Assembly (NCBI GenBank): GCA_019187665.1
Contig: JABARH010000009.1
Coordinates: 1 to 64,000, forward strand
Direction: 5' to 3'
Origin: Anaerolineales bacterium
Lineage (GTDB): Bacteria; Chloroflexota; Anaerolineae; Anaerolineales; Villigracilaceae
DNA: 64,000 bases
Of this stretch, positions 1 to 7,044 are shown piece after piece. A program made the translations under genes and the position numbers. Position 1 is the first letter of the stretch. Each line of letters starts with the position of its first letter. The notes below the pieces were generated by a model. The model had not been told where the DNA came from and did no database searches. It worked only from the letters and a program-made list of their open reading frames with translations.

Positions 1-383
1 TTATTCCACTTCCGCATTCCTCTCCCGCGTTGGAAGTTGCCCAAACAGCGCGGCAGGCCCTCTATCGCCCTGCTTCAACTGGCTCATCAATGGGCTCAAT
101 GACCACGTTTAACTGCGGTGCTACCATGACATCCTCCTCAAAAAAATATACGGTCTGCGCTTCATTACAAGGCGTTAAGACAATTTTACCCTATGCCTGA
201 CTTGAAAGCTTATGCTTTATGTTCGTTCATATTCTTCCAGCTGGGCAATGCGTCCATGCCTGCTTTTTGGGCGAGGTCGAGCATGAAGGCGTGGAGCGCA
301 GGCGCTTTTAATTGTGCAGTAGATTTCGAGAATCAAAAGTCGGGACGCGCGCGTCCCGACTTTTATGTGTGCGCCTGCCCTCT
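1..383. other. Intergenic region with possible gene remnants
   Basis: No convincing full gene is visible. On the minus strand a 21-codon ORF (127 to 62) starts with ATG behind a GAGGAGG Shine-Dalgarno. A different minus frame stays open to a stop at position 1, so this could be a frameshifted short gene or the end of one reaching past the window edge. A second open stretch on the minus strand, about 300 to 210, reads like the C-terminus of a protein (ending in PSWKNMNEHKA) but has an in-frame stop upstream and no usable start. Both look like decayed remnants. I cannot name either one. Confidence 0.3.
335..364 (-). terminator. Bidirectional-looking terminator after icd
   Basis: A perfect 14-bp inverted repeat (AAAAGTCGGGACGC, 2-nt centre, then its complement) ends in TTTT on both strands, 20 bp downstream of the icd stop codon. 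It fits an intrinsic terminator for icd. Confidence 0.7.
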
Positions 384-1784
384 TTACATGTGACGGATGA
401 CCGCGTCGCCAAACTCGGAACACTTGACCTCTTGCGCTCCGTCCATCAACCGAGCGAAGTCGTACGTCACCGTCTTTGCCGCGACTGCGCCTTCCACACC
501 CTTCACGATCAAATCAGCGGCTTCGGTCCAGCCCATGTAGCGCAGCATCATCTCGCCAGAGAGAATCGCCGAGCCTGGATTCACTTTATCCAAGTCGGCA
601 TATTTTGGCGCGGTGCCGTGAGTCGCTTCGAAGATGGCGTGACCGGTCACATAATTGATGTTCGCGCCCGGCGCAATTCCAATGCCGCCCACCTGCGCCG
701 CCAGCGCGTCGGAGAGATAATCGCCGTTTAGATTCATCGTGGCGATCACATCGTAATCCTTCGGGCGGATCAGCACGAACTGCAGGGTTACATCGGCGAT
801 GGAATCCTTCAACAGCAGTTTCGATTTCCATTTGCCGTCGCCGTGCGTGTCCCATAACTTCAACGCTTCTTCCACCTCGGCTTTGATTTCACTCTGTTGG
901 GCAGGGCTCATCATGTCGAAGCCGGGGTCTATCATCCTGGCATTATCTTCCGCCGAAAGATTCGGGGTTTTCTCTTTATTGCCAAGGATCCAGGTTTCGC
1001 GTTCGGTCACCACGTCATTGCGGAACTCACGCTTGCCGACCGCATAGCCCCAATCCTTGAACGCGCCTTCAGTGAACTTCATGATATTGCCCTTGTGGAC
1101 GAAGTTCAGGCTCTTGCGTTTATTCTTCAGCGCGTATTCTATCGCCGCGCGCGCCAGGCGTTCTGTACCCTCGCGGGAGATCGGCTTGAAGCCGATACCC
1201 GAAGTCTCTGGGAAGCGCATCTTGGCATATTCCTTCGGGAAGGCCTCCTTGAACAACTCCTTGAATTTCTTGTTGTCCTCGGTTCCGTTGGCAAATTCGA
1301 TGCCTGCGTAAATATCCTCCGTATTCTCGCGGAAGATGACCATGTCCACATATTCGGGATGCAGCACCGGCGAAGGCACGCCCTTGTACCAACGCACGGG
1401 GCGCAGGCAGACGTACAGGTCCAAAAGTTTGCGGAGGGCAACATTCAGGGAACGAATCCCGCCTCCAATCGGGGTCGTGAGCGGTCCTTTAATCCCAACT
1501 AAAAATTCGGTGAATGCCTCCACCGTTTCGTCGGGCAACCAACTCTGGAACATCTTGTACGATTTCTCGCCCGCGTACACTTCCATCCAGTGGATCTTGC
1601 GTTTGCCGCCGTAGGCCTTTTCCACCGCCGCATCCAACACGCGAGCCGACGCGCGCCAAATATCGCGCCCCGTGCCGTCGCCCTCCACGAACGGGATGAT
1701 CGGATTGTCGGGAACGTTTAACTTCCCATTTTGAATTGAAATCTTTGCCCCACTCGCGGGGACTTTTACGTTTTGATACGCCAT
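384..1784 (-). CDS. icd: NADP-dependent isocitrate dehydrogenase
   Basis: Oxidative decarboxylation of isocitrate to 2-oxoglutarate in the cytosolic TCA cycle. The 466-residue protein has the dehydrogenase motifs of the type I (E. coli-like) family: GDGTG at 35-39, [10 protein letters not shown] around residues 110-119 whose Ser (about 112) corresponds to the substrate-binding and AceK-phosphorylated Ser of E. coli, and [12 protein letters not shown] near the C-terminus, where the K-Y pair is the NADP-type signature. It is about 50 residues longer than the E. coli enzyme, with extra charged sequence around 175-215 and 270-310. Start: ATG preceded by AAGGAG, 11 nt upstream. A -10 (TATAAT on the minus strand, 1822-1817) gives a short leader. 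It is divergent from the pyrimidine region. Confidence 0.95.
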   Translation of the reverse strand: MAYQNVKVPASGAKISIQNGKLNVPDNPIIPFVEGDGTGRDIWRASARVLDAAVEKAYGGKRKIHWMEVYAGEKSYKMFQSWLPDETVEAFTEFLVGIKGPLTTPIGGGIRSLNVALRKLLDLYVCLRPVRWYKGVPSPVLHPEYVDMVIFRENTEDIYAGIEFANGTEDNKKFKELFKEAFPKEYAKMRFPETSGIGFKPISREGTERLARAAIEYALKNKRKSLNFVHKGNIMKFTEGAFKDWGYAVGKREFRNDVVTERETWILGNKEKTPNLSAEDNARMIDPGFDMMSPAQQSEIKAEVEEALKLWDTHGDGKWKSKLLLKDSIADVTLQFVLIRPKDYDVIATMNLNGDYLSDALAAQVGGIGIAPGANINYVTGHAIFEATHGTAPKYADLDKVNPGSAILSGEMMLRYMGWTEAADLIVKGVEGAVAAKTVTYDFARLMDGAQEVKCSEFGDAVIRHM

Positions 1785-1810
1785 CGTTCTTATCTCCTTG
1801 CGAAAATTAT

Positions 1811-1829
1811 GGCGGGATTATACCCCGCC
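1811..1829 (-). promoter_or_regulatory. icd -10 region inside a GGCGGG/CCCGCC palindrome
   Basis: On the minus strand TATAAT lies at 1822-1817, about 33 nt before the icd ATG. It is centred in an inverted repeat GGCGGG (1811-1816) / CCCGCC (1824-1829), which could be an operator. No good -35 is seen. It abuts the divergent promoter at 1832. Confidence 0.5.
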
Positions 1830-1831
1830 TC

Positions 1832-1859
1832 TTGACAGATTCCCCCGCCCGCATAGAAT
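1832..1859 (+). promoter_or_regulatory. Sigma-70-type promoter facing the pyrimidine genes
   Basis: TTGACA (1832-1837), a 16-nt spacer, and TAGAAT (1854-1859). Predicted transcription start is about 1866-1869, at or next to an ATG at 1869, so the first ORF of the transcript would be leaderless. The next strong feature downstream is a terminator hairpin (1935-1965), then pyrC. Confidence 0.65.
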
Positions 1860-1868
1860 CACGCCGAC

Positions 1869-2129
1869 ATGACCAATCGCTTCATCCTCGACCTTCGGCC
1901 TGATTCAGTTTCCTCCAACTTTTCATCCCCCTTCAAAAGAGAGCCATCATCGGCTCTCTTTTTTTATGCCTCCATCCTGAGAGAGTGTTTCTTAAATCAT
2001 GTTTTCATTCTTTTCGGACACGGATTTCACGGATCGCACGGATTTTTCCGTGAAATCCGCGCGATCCGTGTCCAAAATGAGAATTTCAAAACACTCTCTG
2101 AGCGGAGTGAGGAGCGTGAGTTGCGATGA
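1869..2129 (+). CDS. Candidate leader peptide of the pyr region (speculative)
   Basis: An ORF that begins at the predicted transcription start and runs through a pyrimidine-rich stretch (1909-1934, mostly C and T) and then straight through the terminator hairpin at 1935-1965. That is the arrangement of the pyrBI leader of E. coli, where UTP-starved RNA polymerase lets the translating ribosome catch up and melt the attenuator. The peptide itself matches nothing I recognise, and its last part reads through a repeat element. It may be chance. The argument is positional only. Confidence 0.25.
   Translation: MTNRFILDLRPDSVSSNFSSPFKREPSSALFFYASILRECFLNHVFILFGHGFHGSHGFFREIRAIRVQNENFKTLSERSEERELR
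1935..1965 (+). terminator. Terminator/attenuator hairpin upstream of pyrC
   Basis: AAAAGAGAGCC, a 6-nt loop and GGCTCTCTTTTTTT form a stable stem followed by seven T. No complete gene ends before it on this strand, so it interrupts transcription between the promoter at 1832 and pyrC. This suggests attenuation rather than simple termination. Confidence 0.65.
1977..2102. mobile_element. MITE-like palindromic element, 126 bp
   Basis: Terminal inverted repeats CTGAGAGAGTGTTT (1977-1990) and AAACACTCTCTGAG (2089-2102) match 13/14. The interior is another near-perfect stem (GGACACGGATTTCACGGATC... against its complement, about 2018-2075). It carries no gene. A related end (CTCAGAGGGTGTTTCTTAA) occurs at 59902-59920. 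It lies between the attenuator hairpin and pyrC. Confidence 0.55.
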
Positions 2130-2146
2130 GCGCAGTCGAAGCGCAA

Positions 2147-2195
2147 CTTGGAACTTGAAACCTGAAACATGAAACCTGAAACATGGAACCCAACA
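2147..2195 (+). repeat. Heptamer tandem array, seven units
   Basis: Seven contiguous 7-bp units of form CNTGAAA/CNTGGAA (CTTGGAA, CTTGAAA, CCTGAAA, CATGAAA, CCTGAAA, CATGGAA, CCCAACA). The array ends one base before the ATG of pyrC at 2197 and takes the place of a normal ribosome-binding site. Confidence 0.7.
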
Positions 2196-2196
2196 C

Positions 2197-3294
2197 ATGC
2201 TCAAACTCCCTGGCTTAATTGACCCTCACATCCATGTGCGCGAACCTGGGCAAACCCACAAAGAAGATTGGGACTCTGCCACTCAAGCCGCGCTCGCGGG
2301 CGGCGTGACGATGATCCTCGCCATGCCGAATACAAAACCTCCGATATTCGATAATTCGACACTGGATCTGGCTTTATCGGCGGCAAAAGGAAAAGCGCGT
2401 TGCGACTACGCCCAATTCCTCGGGGCAGGACCCGACAACGCGGACATCGCCGCATCCCTCGCACCCAAAGCCGCAGGCTTGAAAATGTACCTCGACTCTA
2501 CTTTTGGCGAACTCCGCCTCGATGATATGACCCTGTGGACGCCGCACTTCGAGAAATTTCCAAAAGATTTTCCCATCGTCCTACACTCCGAATCCAGAAC
2601 CATGGCGGCAGGGATTCTCTTCGCCGCCATCTATGACCGCCCCGTTCACATCGCTCATGTTTCATTGAAAGAAGAGATTCTCCTCATCAAAGCCGCGAAA
2701 GAAAAGGGAATCAAAGTGACGTGTGAGGTTTGTCCGCATCATTTGTTTTTGACTCTACCCCCTCCCTTGCCCTCCCCCATTTTCGGAGAAAATGGGGGAG
2801 GGTTGGGTGGGGGTCGCGCTGAAGTCCGCCCGCACCTCGCAACAAAAGAAGATGTCGAAGCCCTCTGGCAAAACATGGACGTGATTGATTGCTTCGCCAC
2901 CGACCACGCCCCGCACACCCTCGCAGAAAAAGATTCCGAGAATCCGCCGCCTGGATTCCCTGGGTTGGAAACGTTGCTTCCTTTGTTGTTGACCGCAGTG
3001 GACGATGGACGATTGACTCTGGACGATATTATTCAAAAATCTGTTATCAACCCGCGCAAGATATTCCACCTCCCTGAACAACCCGAAACATGGATCGAAG
3101 TGGACGAGTCTGCTGAATACGAGATCAAAGCGGAGAATCAATTCACCCGCTGTGGCTGGACTCCCTTCGAAGGGTGGAAAGTCAAAGGCAAGGTGAGGAA
3201 AGTTGTGTTGCGTGGTAAAACTGCTTTTGAGGATGGGAAAATTTTGGCTGAACAAGGTTATGGACGGGATGTGAGAGTGCAGGAAATGGAGTAG
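2197..3294 (+). CDS. pyrC: Dihydroorotase (CAD-like type)
   Basis: Reversible cyclisation of carbamoyl-aspartate to dihydroorotate, third step of UMP synthesis. The 365-residue sequence closely follows the dihydroorotase domain of animal CAD: GLIDPHIHVREPG at the start (metal ligands H11, H13), GLKMYLDSTF (the Lys that is carbamylated in CAD), HIAHV, EVCPHHLFL, VIDCFATDHAPHT, GFPGLETLLPLLLTAV and NPRKIFHLPEQ. Between PHHLFL and EVRPHL a short family loop is replaced by a Pro/Gly-rich segment encoded by a palindrome (2757-2814). It opens the pyr region; the stop TAG is also part of the TAGAAT promoter of the next gene. No clear Shine-Dalgarno: the start is preceded by a heptamer array. Confidence 0.93.
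   Translation: MLKLPGLIDPHIHVREPGQTHKEDWDSATQAALAGGVTMILAMPNTKPPIFDNSTLDLALSAAKGKARCDYAQFLGAGPDNADIAASLAPKAAGLKMYLDSTFGELRLDDMTLWTPHFEKFPKDFPIVLHSESRTMAAGILFAAIYDRPVHIAHVSLKEEILLIKAAKEKGIKVTCEVCPHHLFLTLPPPLPSPIFGENGGGLGGGRAEVRPHLATKEDVEALWQNMDVIDCFATDHAPHTLAEKDSENPPPGFPGLETLLPLLLTAVDDGRLTLDDIIQKSVINPRKIFHLPEQPETWIEVDESAEYEIKAENQFTRCGWTPFEGWKVKGKVRKVVLRGKTAFEDGKILAEQGYGRDVRVQEME
2757..2814. repeat. In-frame palindromic insertion in pyrC
   Basis: Perfect 15-bp arms (CCCTCCCCCATTTTC at 2770-2784 and the complement at 2788-2802, 3-nt loop) lie inside a longer imperfect stem (ACCCCC 2757 to GGGGGT 2814). It is translated in frame as a Pro-rich then Gly-rich loop (LPPPLPSPIFGENGGG). CAD-type relatives have an ordinary short loop here. 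Confidence 0.75.
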
Positions 3295-3303
3295 AATCCT
3301 GGT
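3292..3303 (+). promoter_or_regulatory. -10 of a leaderless promoter overlapping the pyrC stop
   Basis: TAGAAT (3292-3297) then 6 nt then ATG at 3304. The TAG of the hexamer is the stop codon of pyrC. Confidence 0.5.
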
Positions 3304-3510
3304 ATGAGAACGAATTTCATCGAAAAGCGTGGAAAAATCGAGCAAATGGACCGATCATTTGACCTGAAATTCTGGCAGGCGCAACCCGCAAAAGCCCGCT
3401 TTGATGCCTCGTGGGAAATGGTTGTCCATTACATGAAAGTAAAGGGACGCGATGTTCGTCAACTCCGACTTCAGCGACTTGTTACGCATTTTCAACGACC
3501 GCAACGTTAG
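3304..3510 (+). CDS. Small partner protein of a nucleotidyltransferase module
   Basis: A 68-residue basic protein with the pattern MDRSFDLKFWQAQ, WEMVVHYMKVKGRD and LRLQR near the end. I know this arrangement as a small conserved protein encoded immediately upstream of nucleotidyltransferase genes in many bacteria. Molecular function is not established to my knowledge; a toxin-antitoxin type partnership is the usual inference. It overlaps the next gene by 59 nt in another frame, which supports co-expression. Translation probably starts at the 5' end of the mRNA (see promoter at 3292). Confidence 0.65.
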   Translation: MRTNFIEKRGKIEQMDRSFDLKFWQAQPAKARFDASWEMVVHYMKVKGRDVRQLRLQRLVTHFQRPQR

Positions 3511-3898
3511 GTACCTGGTCATTGGCGGGTATGCAGTGGTTCAATATGCGGAACCGCGCTTTACCAAAGACCTTGATGTTCTGATCAGCACCGACACTAA
3601 AAATGCGGACGCGGTGTATCACGCGTTGAAGGAATTTGGCGCGCCGCTGGCGGGGTTGACACCGAAGGATTTTTCAGAAGAAGGTTTTTTCTTCCAAATG
3701 GGCGTACCGCCTGTGCGTGTGGATGTGTTGATGGGAATCCCTGGAATTAAGTTTGATGAGTGTTGGGATAGACGAATGGAAGTGGATTTTGACGGACTCA
3801 ACGTGATTTTCATTTCCAAACAAGACTTAATCCTTTCCAAACGAGCGGCAGGTCGTCCGCAGGATTTGATTGACGCCGATTTACTCTCACAAGAGTAG
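3452..3898 (+). CDS. Nucleotidyltransferase-fold protein (AbiEii/DUF6036-like)
   Basis: 148 residues with a nucleotidyltransferase core: YLVIGGYAVVQYAEPRFTKDLDVLI, where GG followed by KDLD corresponds to the GS/GG...DxD metal site, then a third acidic residue in VRVDVL. Proteins of this class serve as the enzymatic half of type II/IV-like toxin-antitoxin or abortive-infection modules. Its 5' part overlaps the small partner gene, and a strong terminator follows at 3902. The pair sits as an insert between pyrC and pyrB, suggesting acquisition. Substrate unknown. Confidence 0.75.
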   Translation: MFVNSDFSDLLRIFNDRNVRYLVIGGYAVVQYAEPRFTKDLDVLISTDTKNADAVYHALKEFGAPLAGLTPKDFSEEGFFFQMGVPPVRVDVLMGIPGIKFDECWDRRMEVDFDGLNVIFISKQDLILSKRAAGRPQDLIDADLLSQE

Positions 3899-3901
3899 CC
3901 G

Positions 3902-3939
3902 AAAGACTTCCGAAGACACCCAGACTTCGGAAGTCTTTA
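3902..3939 (+). terminator. Intrinsic terminator after the nucleotidyltransferase pair
   Basis: AAAGACTTCCGAAG / CTTCGGAAGTCTTT, 14-bp stem with a 9-nt loop, ending in TTT-A-T. It separates the module from the NIF3-like gene. Confidence 0.75.
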
Positions 3940-3958
3940 TATAACAAAAGAGATCATC

Positions 3959-4291
3959 ATGCAAAACTTCACCGACGTGAAACTCGAAATCTTCGTGCCG
4001 CAAGATCACGCCATGAAAATCGCCGACGCGCTTTCAGAGATCGGCGTGGGCGTGATCGGAAATTACGACCACTGCGTCGCCCTCACCCCCGTGCGCGGAT
4101 TCTTCCGCCCGATGGAGGGAGCGAATCCATTTGAAGGGACAGTTGGTCAGATCAGCGAAGTGGCGGAGTATAAAATGGAAGTCAACTGCAAGCGCGAGTT
4201 AGTGCAAGATGCGATCAAGGTGATAAAGAGTGTGCATCCCTACGAAGAGGCGTTGATCAATGTCGTTCCGCTGGCGAATCATTTGTTTTAG
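3959..4291 (+). CDS. NIF3/YqfO-type PII-like domain protein (COG3323)
   Basis: A 110-residue stand-alone protein matching the PII/CutA-like domain found in the middle of NIF3/YqfO proteins: KLEIFVPQDHAMKIADALSEIGVGVIGNYDHC near the N-terminus, GFFRPMEGANPFEGTVG in the centre and VHPYEEALINVVPL at the end. Known family members form trimeric, CutA-like folds; the biochemical role is not settled. The start has a modest AGAG purine stretch upstream. It shares a junction with the following membrane-protein gene (stop immediately followed by GTG). Confidence 0.85.
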   Translation: MQNFTDVKLEIFVPQDHAMKIADALSEIGVGVIGNYDHCVALTPVRGFFRPMEGANPFEGTVGQISEVAEYKMEVNCKRELVQDAIKVIKSVHPYEEALINVVPLANHLF

Positions 4292-4915
4292 GTGAAATAT
4301 ATGACAGCAATAAAACTTTCTGAAAAACAGGTTTTTGTTTTGAAAGTTACTTTGGGAACCATATTGGCTCTCAATGCTGGGGACTATTTAGCTCTTCGAA
4401 CTGATATGGGATTTGACCGTACTTTTCGTTTAGACCTTATTTATTGGTTTTTCCCGCTGTTTTGTTTTGTGGTCATGCAATGGATACTTTCGTCAGAATA
4501 CTTGCATAAGGGATGGGTTGTTGCTGGAATTATAGGATGTGCTACAGTAACTCCTGTAGTAGCAATTGGGTATTACTATGTCTTCTCCGATTCGATATAT
4601 CCATCATATTATCTTATTTTCTACTTTCTAATGGGAGTTTTTGCGACTGCTCCACAGGGGATCTTATTGAGAAACAAAGATGGTTTGTTATGGGTGTTGG
4701 CTAACGGGGTTGGATGGGTGCTGGTCACACTTTATTTTAATACGCGCATTCACTTACTTCACCCAATTCCATCTCTACCAATATTACAAACATTTATCTA
4801 CCATACTTATTATTTACCACTTGGCATACTGGTGGGTCTATCCCTTTACAATATAAAAGTCAAATCAAGCCGCCTCGAAAGTAATGAAATGACAGAGAAC
4901 AAACAACAAGAGTAG
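4292..4915 (+). CDS. Multi-pass membrane protein, unknown function, AT-rich
   Basis: About 204-207 residues with five to six hydrophobic stretches (near residues 18-32, 48-66, 77-97, 104-122, 132-148 and 170-190 from the GTG at 4292) and a charged, Lys-rich tail (SNEMTENKQQE). An internal ATG at 4301 is an equally good start. I recognise no family. Base composition is clearly more AT-rich than the neighbours, with many ATA, TTA and TAT codons, which suggests recent transfer into the pyr region. Confidence 0.6.
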   Translation: MKYMTAIKLSEKQVFVLKVTLGTILALNAGDYLALRTDMGFDRTFRLDLIYWFFPLFCFVVMQWILSSEYLHKGWVVAGIIGCATVTPVVAIGYYYVFSDSIYPSYYLIFYFLMGVFATAPQGILLRNKDGLLWVLANGVGWVLVTLYFNTRIHLLHPIPSLPILQTFIYHTYYLPLGILVGLSLYNIKVKSSRLESNEMTENKQQE

Positions 4916-4969
4916 TAAATGCCCAACGAAACCGAACCAACCTCCCCCGTCGAAAGAAGCGTGGTTTTT

Positions 4970-5087
4970 AGTCCGCTAGTCTTCTGGTCTTGTAGTCAGC
5001 TAGTCTCTAATCTCCAGTCTCCAATCTCTAATTCTCCAATTCTCAGATCTCTGTACCACCACCAATTACAAATTACCAATTACTAAA
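4970..5087 (+). repeat. Degenerate 7-8 bp repeat spacer before pyrB
   Basis: Low-complexity spacer built from drifting short units: TAGTCNNN-type octamers (4969-5008), then AATCTCNN/AATTCTCN units (about 5009-5047), then AATTACNN units (about 5064-5085). Unit sequence changes along the array but spacing stays at 7-8 bp. The AATTCTC units recur in frame inside pyrE (7294-7327). Confidence 0.55.
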
Positions 5088-5096
5088 AGGAGCCCC

Positions 5097-6074
5097 ATGC
5101 CAACAAATTCATCCTCCCCTCACCTGCCGTTCGGCGAAAATAAAACTGCTGAGTGGTATGGCAAAGACATTGTGTCGGTCAAACAGTTCAAGCGCGAAGA
5201 TTTGGAATACGTCTTCGGCGTGGCGCACGAAATGCGCGGAATGGTCGAGCGCGTCGGCACGTTCGATCTGTTGAAGGGCAAGATTCTTGCGAATCTTTTT
5301 TATGAACCGTCCACGCGCACATCGTCGTCGTTCACTGCCGCGATGGAACGGCTCGGCGGCTCGGTCATCCCGATTAACGAGGTGAAATATTCGTCGGTGA
5401 CGAAAGGCGAAACGCTGACCGATACCGTGCGCACGCTCGAATGTTATGCCGATGTGATCGTGTTGCGACATCCCGAAACGGGATCGGCGGCGATCGCGGC
5501 AAAGGCGATGAAAAAGCCGCTCATCAACGCGGGCGACGGCACGGGCGAACATCCCACACAGGCGTTGCTCGACGCGTTCACGATCAGAGAGGAACTCAAG
5601 CAGTTCGATGGTCTCACCGTCACCATGCTCGGCGATTTGAAATACGGACGCACCGTCCATTCGCTGGCGCGATTGCTGTCGTTGTTCAATGTGAAGTTGA
5701 ATTACGTCTCGCCCGATATTTTGAAGATGCCGCAAGAAGTGATGGACGAAGTGAACGAGAAAGGCATTTCGCAAAAAGAATTTTCGTCGCTCGAAAAAGT
5801 TTTGCCCGAAACGGATGTGTTGTACGTCACGCGCGTGCAAAAAGAAAGATTTGAAGACCCCGCCGATTATGAAAAGGTCAAGAGCGCGTACGTGATAGAC
5901 CCCGCCATCATGCAAGCCGCGAAACAAAAGATGATCGTGATGCACCCGCTCCCGCGCGTCACCGAGATCAGCATGGACTTCGACGACGATCCCCGCGCCG
6001 CCTACTTCCGCCAGATGGAATATGGTTTATATGTGAGAATGGCGCTGTTGGCGATGGTGTTGGGAAAGGCGTAA
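5097..6074 (+). CDS. pyrB: Aspartate carbamoyltransferase catalytic subunit
   Basis: Condenses carbamoyl phosphate and aspartate, the committed step of pyrimidine synthesis. All family signatures are present in 325 residues: [12 protein letters not shown] (68-79, carbamoyl-phosphate loop), HPTQALLD (152-159), [12 protein letters not shown] (179-190), TRVQKERF (245-252) and MHPLPR (282-287). No regulatory subunit (pyrI) gene lies nearby, so the enzyme may act as an unregulated trimer or with a partner elsewhere. The start has AAAGGAG 6-7 nt upstream. The stop TAA lies inside the first unit of an octamer repeat array. Confidence 0.95.
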   Translation: MPTNSSSPHLPFGENKTAEWYGKDIVSVKQFKREDLEYVFGVAHEMRGMVERVGTFDLLKGKILANLFYEPSTRTSSSFTAAMERLGGSVIPINEVKYSSVTKGETLTDTVRTLECYADVIVLRHPETGSAAIAAKAMKKPLINAGDGTGEHPTQALLDAFTIREELKQFDGLTVTMLGDLKYGRTVHSLARLLSLFNVKLNYVSPDILKMPQEVMDEVNEKGISQKEFSSLEKVLPETDVLYVTRVQKERFEDPADYEKVKSAYVIDPAIMQAAKQKMIVMHPLPRVTEISMDFDDDPRAAYFRQMEYGLYVRMALLAMVLGKA

Positions 6075-6158
6075 ACACGGAAACACGTAGACAGGTACAC
6101 AGGTAAACACGTGTCTACTTGTCTACTTGTCTACTTGTGTACTTGTTTACCTGTATAC
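6071..6158 (+). repeat. Octamer tandem array with internal inversion, eleven units
   Basis: Five units in one sense (GTAAACAC, GGAAACAC, GTAGACAG, GTACACAG, GTAAACAC; 6071-6110) followed directly by six units in the inverted sense (GTGTCTAC, TTGTCTAC twice, TTGTGTAC, TTGTTTAC, CTGTATAC; 6111-6158), so the transcript can fold into a long imperfect hairpin. The first unit contains the pyrB stop codon. It fills the pyrB-pyrF spacer. Confidence 0.85.
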
Positions 6159-6165
6159 TACACAC

Positions 6166-7044
6166 ATGGAAACCTTCTTTACCTTCCTCGAAAAGCGCGT
6201 GGATGATTGCTCGTCATTGCTCTGTGTGGGACTTGATCCGCACGTCAGCGAGTTGACTTCTCCCAGCGCCGCTTCAGCCCTCGACTTCTGCCTGACTCTC
6301 GTTAAGGCGACCGCTCCCTACGCCGCGGCATTCAAACCCAACGCCGCGTTCTTCGAAGTCTTCGGCGCCGAGGGCTGGACCGCGCTCAAGCAAGTCATCG
6401 AAGCGATTGACGAAGAGTCAAAACGACTCGGTTCGATGATTCCTGTCGTCCTTGATGCCAAACGCGGCGACATCGCCTCCACAGCCGAAGCATACGCAAA
6501 GTCCGTGTTTGAATCGCTCGGCGCGCATTGCGTGACGTTGAGTCCGTATTTGGGGAAAGACTCGATTGATCCGTTTCTCAAATATCCAGAACGAGGCGTG
6601 TTCTTGCTGTGCAAAACATCAAATCCAGGTTCAGGTGATTTGCAAGATATATCCGTCGTAGGGGCGGACCTACGTGTCCGCCCCAATGCGGGCGAAAATA
6701 TAAAGGGCGACCACACAGGGTCGCCCCTACCGTTGTACGTTCACGTTGCTCACCTCGCCCAATCATGGAACACCAACAACAACATCGGACTCGTCGTCGG
6801 CGCAACGCATGTGGATGCGCTGAAACGCGTCCGTGCCGCCGCGCCTGACCTGTGGTTCCTCGCGCCTGGCGTTGGCGCTCAGGGCGGAGAACTTGAAGCC
6901 GCGCTCAAAGCGGGTCTCCGCAAAGACGGCAAAGGGATGTTGATCCCCATCTCGCGCGGAATCTCGCGTGCAAAGAATCCAAAACTGGCGGCGGCGGAGA
7001 TACGGGACGAGATGTTGCATATCAAAAATCAATTGAACCGCTAA
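6166..7044 (+). CDS. pyrF: Orotidine-5'-phosphate decarboxylase
   Basis: Last step of UMP synthesis. 292 residues of the longer bacterial (type 2) family: LLCVGLDPH (18-26), AAAFKPNAAFFE (53-64), catalytic VVLDAKRGDI (94-103), TLSPYLGKDSIDPFL (124-138) and the phosphate loop APGVGAQGGE. Residues about 163-189 are foreign to the family and are encoded by a two-hairpin repeat (6658-6730). I chose ATG 6166; a TTG at 6127 is in frame but only adds codons of the octamer array. The last codons and the stop form one arm of a palindrome (7036-7106). Confidence 0.93.
   Translation: METFFTFLEKRVDDCSSLLCVGLDPHVSELTSPSAASALDFCLTLVKATAPYAAAFKPNAAFFEVFGAEGWTALKQVIEAIDEESKRLGSMIPVVLDAKRGDIASTAEAYAKSVFESLGAHCVTLSPYLGKDSIDPFLKYPERGVFLLCKTSNPGSGDLQDISVVGADLRVRPNAGENIKGDHTGSPLPLYVHVAHLAQSWNTNNNIGLVVGATHVDALKRVRAAAPDLWFLAPGVGAQGGELEAALKAGLRKDGKGMLIPISRGISRAKNPKLAAAEIRDEMLHIKNQLNR
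6658..6730. repeat. In-frame two-hairpin repeat inserted in pyrF
   Basis: Ends are inverted repeats GTAGGGGCG (6658-6666) and CGCCCCTAC (6722-6730). Inside are two hairpins, GGGGCGGAC...GTCCGCCCC (6661-6684) and GGGCGACC...GGGTCGCCC (6705-6726). This GTAGGGGCG...CGCCCCTAC type of repeat is common between genes in several bacterial phyla; here it is translated. Confidence 0.75.

Noticed and set aside
1864-1965. PyrR-binding attenuator
   Set aside because: I could not find the conserved PyrR anti-antiterminator loop sequence; only the ORF-terminator overlap is visible.
6127-6165. TTG start giving 13 extra residues on PyrF
   Set aside because: Entirely octamer-array codons; ATG 6166 gives the family N-terminus.
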